A stretch of 64,000 bases of DNA from Rufibacter sp. DG15C. GTDB lineage: Bacteria; Bacteroidota; Bacteroidia; Cytophagales; Hymenobacteraceae. Both the position numbers and the translations under genes were made by a program. Positions 58,993-64,000 of this stretch are shown in pieces. The first letter of the stretch is position 1, and the number at the start of each line of letters is the position of its first letter. The stretch covers positions 1,364,001 to 1,428,000 of the forward strand of contig NZ_CP010776.1 of the NCBI RefSeq assembly GCF_001577755.1, given 5' to 3'. The notes beneath the pieces were generated by a model, which had not been told where the DNA came from, ran no database searches, and saw only the letters and a list, made by a program, of their open reading frames with translations.

Positions 58993-59030
58993 GACACCCC
59001 TCTACGCTCCCCTCAAGGGGAGAATCCGCG
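58993..59030. repeat. Remnant of the long dispersed element, copy C
   Basis: On the minus strand it reads ATTCTCCCCTTGAGG and GAGCGTAGAGGGGTGTC, matching the right end of copies A and B with the GAGA hairpin deleted. CTCCCCT-CA-AGGGGAG is a perfect 7-bp stem. Confidence 0.6.
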
Positions 59031-59058
59031 CTTAGTTCACGCCTTAGATATTTGAAGC

Positions 59059-59096
59059 GGTTTTTGGCTTAATTTCCAGAAACCAAACCAAAAACG
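59059..59096. repeat. Intergenic palindrome, copy 28
   Basis: Left arm GTTTTTGGCTTAATTTCC, right arm GAAACCAAACCAAAAACG. Directly followed by, and sharing its last bases with, the strong terminator at 59092. Confidence 0.8.
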
Positions 59097-59137
59097 GAAA
59101 GCCTCCGCTGTATGTAAACAGCGGAGGCTTTCCGTTT
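59092..59137. terminator. Bidirectional terminator of convergent genes
   Basis: AAACGGAAAGCCTCCGCTGT at 59092-59111 pairs perfectly with its 20-nt complement at 59118-59137 (6-nt loop). It ends the 58621 and 60371 transcripts. Confidence 0.92.
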
Positions 59138-59183
59138 AAATCAACTGAAGTCTTGCTCCCTGATACCTGCTACTTGATACTCA

Positions 59184-60371
59184 TTATTCCACATACAGCA
59201 CCAAGCCCTTCAGATATTCGCCTTCTGGGTGGAAGATGCTGATGGGGTGGTCTGCGGGTTGGGAGAGGTGGTGCATGACTTTGACGTTACGGCCGGCTTC
59301 TATGGCGGCGGCCATGACCGTGCTCTGGAACAGGTATTTGTCTACCACGCCCGAGCAGGAGAAGGTGAAGATGATACCGCCCGGCTTAATTTTCTCAATG
59401 GCTTCGGCGTTCAGGCGTTTATAGCCCATGAGTGCGTTGTGACGCACTTTCTGGCTTTTGGCGAAGGCGGGCGGGTCCAGCACAATCACGTCATAAAAGT
59501 CTTCGCGGCCTTTCATAAAGTCAAACGTATCCATGGCAAAGGCTTCGTGGCGGTCCTGGCCGTTGTTTAGCTCGGCGTTCTGCTCGGTGAGCACAATGGC
59601 TTTTTTGGAAACGTCTACAGAATGCACGGCTTCGGCGCCCGCGTTGAGGGCGTAGATGGAGAAACCGCCGGTGTAGCAGAAGGTGTTGAGGACAGTCTTG
59701 CCTTTGGAATAATGGGCCAGCAACTCACGGTTTTCGCGCTGATCAATGAAGAAGCCGGTTTTCTGACCAGTTACCCAGTCCACCAAGAACTTGTTGCCGT
59801 TCTCGGTGACCACGTGCGGAGTAGACGTTTCGCCAATCAGGTAGCCGTTCTGGCCTTGCTCGGTGCCTTTGCCCGGCAGGGTTTCAGCGCTTTTGTCGTA
59901 AACAGCGGTCAGTTTGCCGTCATAGACTTCAACCAAGGCCTGCGCAATCTGCTGACGCACGTGGAACATGCCCACGTTGTGCGCCTGCAAGACGGCAGTA
60001 TTGCCATAGACGTCAATGATGAGACCAGGCAGACTGTCTCCCTCGGCGAAGACCAAACGGTACACATCCGTGTCTGGGGTGTCCAGAAAACCTTGCTCCC
60101 GACGGTAGTCAACGGCGCGCTGTACCCGGCTTTTCCAGAAAGCGTAGTCAATCTCCACTTCCTGAAAAGAGAAGATGCGCACCGCAATAGAGCCCGGCTG
60201 ATAATGCCCGATGCCCAGAAACTCACGGCGGTGGGTATACACGGCCACAATGTCGCCTTCCTGCACATCGCCCTCAATCTTTTTAATGGCCCCCGAGAAA
60301 ACCCACGGGTGGAAACGCTTTAAGGAATGCTCTTTGCCGTTGTGTAGTAAAATAGAAGGTAAGGATGCCAT
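59184..60371 (-). CDS. RlmI-type 23S rRNA (cytosine-C5)-methyltransferase
   Basis: 395 residues from ATG 60371 (MASLPSILLHNGKEHSL). The frame extends upstream to 60449 but that part reads through palindrome copy 29. The N-terminal PUA domain (SLKRFHPWVFSGAI, GDIVAVYTHRREFLGIGHYQPGS) precedes the RlmI-like fold with GYLIGETSTPHVVTENGNKFLVD and the SAM motif TVLNTFCYTGGFSIYAL, then VIVLDPPAFAKSQ. The RlmI family methylates C1962 in 23S rRNA. Convergent with 58621. Confidence 0.93.
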   Translation of the reverse strand: MASLPSILLHNGKEHSLKRFHPWVFSGAIKKIEGDVQEGDIVAVYTHRREFLGIGHYQPGSIAVRIFSFQEVEIDYAFWKSRVQRAVDYRREQGFLDTPDTDVYRLVFAEGDSLPGLIIDVYGNTAVLQAHNVGMFHVRQQIAQALVEVYDGKLTAVYDKSAETLPGKGTEQGQNGYLIGETSTPHVVTENGNKFLVDWVTGQKTGFFIDQRENRELLAHYSKGKTVLNTFCYTGGFSIYALNAGAEAVHSVDVSKKAIVLTEQNAELNNGQDRHEAFAMDTFDFMKGREDFYDVIVLDPPAFAKSQKVRHNALMGYKRLNAEAIEKIKPGGIIFTFSCSGVVDKYLFQSTVMAAAIEAGRNVKVMHHLSQPADHPISIFHPEGEYLKGLVLYVE

Positions 60372-60405
60372 AAGAATATAAAGAAAGGCAGTTTTGGAGG
60401 ACTGC

Positions 60406-60445
60406 CGTTTTTGACTTGTTTTTCCAAAATTCGGCAAAAAATACG
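60406..60445. repeat. Intergenic palindrome, copy 29
   Basis: Left arm CGTTTTTGACTTGTTTTTCC, right arm AATTCGGCAAAAAATACG with an extra two bases. In the divergent gap between the RlmI-type gene and the dipeptidase gene. Confidence 0.7.
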
Positions 60446-60540
60446 GCATTGTTGTGCAGTGTCATCCTCTATGCCGTAAACTGCCCAGAAACCGCGTTAA
60501 TTCTTATTCATTCAATCCTTCAATCTCTCCATCAATCCAT

Positions 60541-61527
60541 ATGAAATGGCCCATCATTGACCTGCACTGCGACCTGACCGGTTACCTGGCTTGGATTGAA
60601 GGGTCCACCGCCCTGGACGAGGACATCATTGGTTGTGCCATTCCGCATTTGCAGTCGGGCAGGGTGCGTTTGCAGACCATGGCGTTCTTCACGCCCACCG
60701 AGCCCGACAGTTCTGCGTTCACGTTAAAGCAGGCACATCTTTTCAGGGAGGTTCTATTGCAAGGGAGTGACGTTTTCACCTTGGTTAAGCCAAAGGAGTT
60801 GGAGCGACAGGTCTTGCAAGAGAACAGGATTGCGATAGTGTCTGCCATTGAAAACGCTTCTGGGTTGTGTGACGAAGGCGAGCCTTTGGCCAACGCTTTC
60901 CTGCGCTTGGAGAAAATTATAGAACTGGCCGGGCCCTTGCTCTACATCGGGCTTACCCATGTAGATGAAAACCGGTTTTCGGGTGGCAACTTCACGCCAG
61001 GCATTGGGTTGAAGCCAGACGGCGAGGAACTGTTACGCTACTTAAACGGAAGGCGCATTGCCGTGGATTTAGCGCACACCTCAGATGCTGCAGCCTTTGA
61101 CCTGCTTACCTTCATAGATAAAAACTCTCTGGACATTCCCATCATTGCCAGCCATTCCAACTTTAGAAGCGTGTATGACAACCCCAGAAACCTGCCTAAT
61201 GAACTGGTACAGGAGGTAGTGCGCAGAGGCGGGTTGATAGGCATCAATTTCCTGAAGAAGTTTGTGCACCCAGAAAAGCCAGAGGTTCTGCTGGAGCATA
61301 TTCTGTATGGTTTGGAGCAAGCTCCGCAGGCGCTGGCGTTTGGGGCGGATTTCTTTCAGGAGTCGGGGATGATGGAGGGCGGGGAATCTTACTTTCATCC
61401 AGAGCATAGAAACGCCACCAAGTATCAGAGCATTTTGCAGGAGTTGGAAGCGCAAGTGTCCACTCAGGAGTTAGAGGCTATCAGTTACGGCAACGCGCTC
61501 AGGTTTATGCAACAGCTGTGGAAATAA
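60541..61527 (+). CDS. M19 family membrane dipeptidase-like protein
   Basis: 328 residues from ATG 60541 (MKWPIIDLHCDLTG). Metal and active residues: DLHCD (HxD), SAIENASGL (bridging Glu), IGLTHVDENRFSGGNF, VDLAHTSDAAAFDLL and ASHSNFRSVYDNPRNL, followed by GGLIGINFLKKF. Family members cleave dipeptides, including D-amino acid forms, or beta-lactams with two zinc ions. No signal peptide, so the protein is cytoplasmic. Starting with a different frame part upstream is not needed. Confidence 0.92.
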   Translation: MKWPIIDLHCDLTGYLAWIEGSTALDEDIIGCAIPHLQSGRVRLQTMAFFTPTEPDSSAFTLKQAHLFREVLLQGSDVFTLVKPKELERQVLQENRIAIVSAIENASGLCDEGEPLANAFLRLEKIIELAGPLLYIGLTHVDENRFSGGNFTPGIGLKPDGEELLRYLNGRRIAVDLAHTSDAAAFDLLTFIDKNSLDIPIIASHSNFRSVYDNPRNLPNELVQEVVRRGGLIGINFLKKFVHPEKPEVLLEHILYGLEQAPQALAFGADFFQESGMMEGGESYFHPEHRNATKYQSILQELEAQVSTQELEAISYGNALRFMQQLWK

Positions 61528-61617
61528 GGGAATTCTGACGCTGAAGCCCGTAGTCATGGGCCTTGTTTATTCTGTTCCCTTCCGTCTCAGATTTAGAATC
61601 CTGTATCGCACTTTTCC

Positions 61618-61655
61618 CGTTTTTGGGCTGTTTCCCAGAAAACAGGGCAAAAACG
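61618..61655. repeat. Intergenic palindrome, copy 30
   Basis: Left arm CGTTTTTGGGCTGTTTCC, right arm GAAAACAGGGCAAAAACG. Upstream of prfA. Confidence 0.87.
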
Positions 61656-61682
61656 ACACTGCCAGTTGCGCAGGAAATTTCG

Positions 61683-61690
61683 TATCTTTG
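61683..61690 (+). promoter_or_regulatory. -7 box of prfA
   Basis: TATCTTTG, a full TAnnTTTG match, 25 nt before the ATG. A TTG lies at 61666 but the spacing is shorter than usual. Confidence 0.55.
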
Positions 61691-61715
61691 CCCCCTGAAT
61701 TAAGTAACGCAGAAG

Positions 61716-62789
61716 ATGTTAGATAAACTGGAAGCGATCAAGGTTCGGTTTGAGGACGTGAGCCAACAACTGATCCAGCCGGACGTGGTTAGTGATATGA
61801 AAAAATACAAGTCCCTGAACAAAGAGTTCAAGGACCTGGAAAAAATCGTGGCCGAATACGAGCGCTATAAACTGTTGCTGAGCAACATTGAGCATACCAA
61901 ACTGGTGATTTCCACGGAGAAGGACGAGGACTTCAGGGAGATGGCCAAGGAGGAACTAGACGAGCTGTTACCCCAGCGCGAGCAGATGGAAGAGACCATC
62001 AAAGAGATGCTGATTCCCACTGACCCAGATGACAGCAAGGACATTATCATGGAGATTAGAGCCGGTGCAGGTGGTGATGAAGCCTCTCTGTTTGCCGGTG
62101 ACCTGTACCGCATGTACAGCCGTTTTGCGGAGAAGCAAGGCTGGAAAATGGAGGTGATTGACGTGATGGAAGGTACCGCCGGCGGCTACAAAGAAGTGAT
62201 TGTAGGCATTAAAGGCGAAGACGTGTATGGCAAGCTCAAGTTTGAGTCGGGTGTCCACCGTGTACAACGCGTACCGGCTACGGAGACGGCGGGTCGTATC
62301 CACACTTCGGTGGCTTCTGTGGTAGTTTTACCCGAAGTGGAGGAACTGGACATTGACCTGAACATGAATGACATCCGGAAGGACTTGTTCTGTTCTTCGG
62401 GCCCGGGTGGTCAGTCGGTGAACACCACGTATTCTGCCGTACGCTTGACCCACTTACCTACTGGTTTGGTGGCCCAGTGCCAGGACCAGAAATCACAGAT
62501 GAAGAACTTTGACAAGGCCCTGGCCGTGTTGCGTTCCCGTATCTATGAGCAGGAGCTGGCCAAGAAAAATGAGATTGAAGGCGCCCAGCGCAAGAGCATG
62601 GTGGGCGGTGGTGACCGTTCTGACAAAATCAGAACTTACAACTATCCGCAAGGCCGCGTAAGCGACCACCGCATTGGATTGACTGTGTACAACCTGCCAA
62701 CCGTAATGGACGGCGGTATTGACGAGTTTGTGGAACAGCTAAGAATAGCTGAGAACGCCGAACGCTTGAAAGAAGGCGCCCAAGCGTAA
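61716..62789 (+). CDS. prfA: Peptide chain release factor 1
   Basis: 357 residues, the RF1 length. The stop-codon reading loop is RVQRVPATETAGRIHTS, with the P-A-T form of the RF1 tripeptide, and the GGQ motif lies in SSGPGGQSVNTTYSAVRL. The N-terminal helical domain (LEKIVAEYERYKLLLSN) is complete. It ends translation at UAA and UAG. The terminator at 62807 and its own promoter show it is a single-gene unit. Confidence 0.97.
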   Translation: MLDKLEAIKVRFEDVSQQLIQPDVVSDMKKYKSLNKEFKDLEKIVAEYERYKLLLSNIEHTKLVISTEKDEDFREMAKEELDELLPQREQMEETIKEMLIPTDPDDSKDIIMEIRAGAGGDEASLFAGDLYRMYSRFAEKQGWKMEVIDVMEGTAGGYKEVIVGIKGEDVYGKLKFESGVHRVQRVPATETAGRIHTSVASVVVLPEVEELDIDLNMNDIRKDLFCSSGPGGQSVNTTYSAVRLTHLPTGLVAQCQDQKSQMKNFDKALAVLRSRIYEQELAKKNEIEGAQRKSMVGGGDRSDKIRTYNYPQGRVSDHRIGLTVYNLPTVMDGGIDEFVEQLRIAENAERLKEGAQA

Positions 62790-62806
62790 GCTCTTATTAT
62801 ATAAGG

Positions 62807-62836
62807 AAAGCGCAACCCGTTGGGTTGCGCTTTTTT
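62807..62836 (+). terminator. Terminator after prfA
   Basis: AAAGCGCAACCC pairs with GGGTTGCGCTTT (loop GTT), followed by TTT. It ends the prfA transcript. Confidence 0.93.
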
Positions 62837-62844
62837 GTTTCTGC

Positions 62845-62882
62845 CGTTTTTGGGCTATTTTTCAGGAAACAGGCTAAAAACG
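62845..62882. repeat. Intergenic palindrome, copy 31
   Basis: Left arm CGTTTTTGGGCTATTTTTC, right arm GGAAACAGGCTAAAAACG. The in-frame extension of the next gene (from GTG-type starts) reads through it. Confidence 0.85.
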
Positions 62883-62893
62883 AAATCACACCT

Positions 62894-63295
62894 ATGAGAA
62901 AGTCCATTTTTACCAATACTGTCTTTTACTGGACAATAATTTCAATCCTTAGCGCACTATTTCTGTGGAATCTAGTCTTAGTGGTTGGCTACTCGCAGTT
63001 TCTTGGCCTTCTTCCAATAGCAATTCAAGGTACCATACTTGCTTTGGTTGTTAAAAAACATGAATATGCTAGAAGTGGGATAAAAATCTGGGCCATTCTA
63101 TTTCTTATTGTAAGCTCGAGCCTAAAGCTTGTAGGAGGCTTATTTGGGTATGTAGCAGGGTCTGTAACTGGCAACTTGGAGTCCTACAGTCTTAGTGCTG
63201 TATCTATTTTAGTTGGAATTGCGATTGTCTACTACACTAACAAAACAGTTAGAATAGACATAATAACAGATGAACCAGAAGCCAGCTACACATAG
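62894..63295 (+). CDS. Small four-helix membrane protein
   Basis: 133 residues from ATG 62894 (MRKSIFTN); an upstream start would translate palindrome copy 31 (FGLFFRKQAKNE) and is rejected. Four hydrophobic segments (about 10-32, 38-52, 62-88, 98-115) and a polar end. The DNA is more AT-rich than the neighbours. I recognise no family. Confidence 0.65.
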   Translation: MRKSIFTNTVFYWTIISILSALFLWNLVLVVGYSQFLGLLPIAIQGTILALVVKKHEYARSGIKIWAILFLIVSSSLKLVGGLFGYVAGSVTGNLESYSLSAVSILVGIAIVYYTNKTVRIDIITDEPEASYT

Positions 63296-63315
63296 TCTGA
63301 TATACACTTAGTAAC

Positions 63316-64000
63316 ATGAATAATCGCCTACCAATAATTGCCTTTTCTCCACTTCGCACCATGGTGCAGGGTTTGGCTATGGTGGCGTTTGCGGTATGGA
63401 GCATTGTTGCCTGCACCCCCCAGGACGAGGAATTCACCCCAAACGCCAGCGCCATCCTCAAGTTTGAGGCAGACACGGTGGTGTTTGACACAGTGTTTAC
63501 CGAGGTGGGCAGCGTGACCAAGCGCCTGAAGGTCTACAACAGCAACCAAAACGCGGTGCGCATCTCTGAGATTAAGGTGGCGGGGATGGGTGCATCACCT
63601 TTTAAGGTGTTTGTGAACGGGAGGCCGGGGCCCTTGCTGGAAAGCGTGGAAGTGCGGGGCGGCGACAGCCTCTTGCTTTTGGTCAAAGCCACCATCAACC
63701 CTACCGCAGACAACCAGCCGTTTCTGGTGAGAGACTCCATCCAGTTCCTAACCAACGGAAACCAACAGCAGGTAATTCTGGAGGCCTACGGGCAGAACGC
63801 GGCCTTCTACAGAAAATACACGGCGGGCTGCGCCGAAACCTGGACGGCCAGCAAGGCGCATGTCATTTATGACTCAGTGACGGTGCCGGCAGGCTGTACC
63901 TTAATTATTGAAAAAGGCGCCCAGATTCATCTGCACAAGAACGCCAAGCTCAAAGTGCTAGGCACGCTTCTAGTACGCGGCGAAGAGAAAGAGCGGGTGC
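63316..64000 (+). CDS. Lipoprotein, C-terminus beyond window edge
   Basis: At least 228 residues from ATG 63316. A signal with hydrophobic core ends in SIVACTPQ, which fits a lipobox. The visible mature part (FEADTVVFDTVFTEVGSVTK, RLKVYNSNQNAVRISEIKV) resembles the choice-of-anchor-D/abnormal-spindle (ASH)-like strands, followed by AKLKVLGTLLVRG, the start of a right-handed beta-helix type segment. A surface or envelope role is likely; the C-terminus is missing. Confidence 0.8.
   Translation, partial: MNNRLPIIAFSPLRTMVQGLAMVAFAVWSIVACTPQDEEFTPNASAILKFEADTVVFDTVFTEVGSVTKRLKVYNSNQNAVRISEIKVAGMGASPFKVFVNGRPGPLLESVEVRGGDSLLLLVKATINPTADNQPFLVRDSIQFLTNGNQQQVILEAYGQNAAFYRKYTAGCAETWTASKAHVIYDSVTVPAGCTLIIEKGAQIHLHKNAKLKVLGTLLVRGEEKERV

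Noticed and set aside
59622-60323. 233-codon frame on the plus strand
   Set aside because: It is antisense to the RlmI-type gene.
60372-60449. N-terminal extension of the RlmI-type gene
   Set aside because: The extra residues are read from palindrome copy 29, and the conserved start is at 60371.

Overview
The window looks like a 64 kb stretch of chromosome from a member of the Bacteroidota, most likely order Cytophagales near Hymenobacteraceae (Rufibacter, Nibribacter or Pontibacter-like). This placement is inferred from several signs: a type IX secretion sorting domain, TAnnTTTG-type -7 promoter boxes, few Shine-Dalgarno sites, families typical of the phylum (DUF2807, DUF3667, DUF4105, choice-of-anchor D, an OmpP1/FadL plus SGNH lipoprotein pair) and a GC content near 50 percent. 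No rRNA, tRNA, CRISPR array, transposase, integrase or phage gene was seen. Most genes are housekeeping or envelope genes in short operons.

Layout. 1-7.4 kb: a truncated lipoprotein, two paralogous STAS/SEC14-like proteins, a divergent Hsp20-like gene next to a canonical Hsp20, small envelope proteins, a GNAT acetyltransferase, an alpha/beta hydrolase and an RlpA-like lipoprotein. 7.4-15.8 kb: DUF2807 and DUF3667 proteins, a GT39/GT2 glycosyltransferase operon, an esterase and a methyltransferase. 16-18.6 kb: a BlaI/BlaR1-type regulator pair with likely operators. 19-29 kb: arfB, a persulfide-dioxygenase-like MBL/rhodanese protein, an orphan cyanophycinase-like protein, a thioredoxin-reductase-like flavoprotein and the FadL/SGNH pair. 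29-40 kb: polA, a LolC/E-type permease, a methyltransferase, rbfA, a large membrane protein, and the glyA-tatC-rpiB operon. 40-45 kb: a T9SS cargo protein with duplicated IPT domains, a metallophosphatase and a likely stress cluster. 45-53 kb: a pterin dehydratase, rsmI-DUF4105-inositol phosphatase, an MscS channel, a radical SAM/SPASM protein and a TlpA-like thioredoxin protein. 54-64 kb: radA, an rRNA methyltransferase of the NSUN type, an RlmI-type methyltransferase, an M19 dipeptidase, prfA and a truncated lipoprotein.

The most striking feature is non-coding. At least 31 copies of a 28-40 nt (usually 38 nt) palindrome sit in intergenic gaps, about one per 2 kb. Each has a left arm close to CGTTTTTGGCCTGTTTTC, a 2-4 nt centre and the complementary right arm. 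They occur between convergent, co-directional and even divergent genes and none was seen inside a gene called here. A second, longer dispersed element (about 400-430 nt, two copies plus a remnant) and a third small palindrome family add to the repeat load. These repeats are the best candidates for an undescribed system in this window. Many apparent small or N-terminally extended reading frames are just translations through these palindromes, and gene starts were chosen with that in mind.
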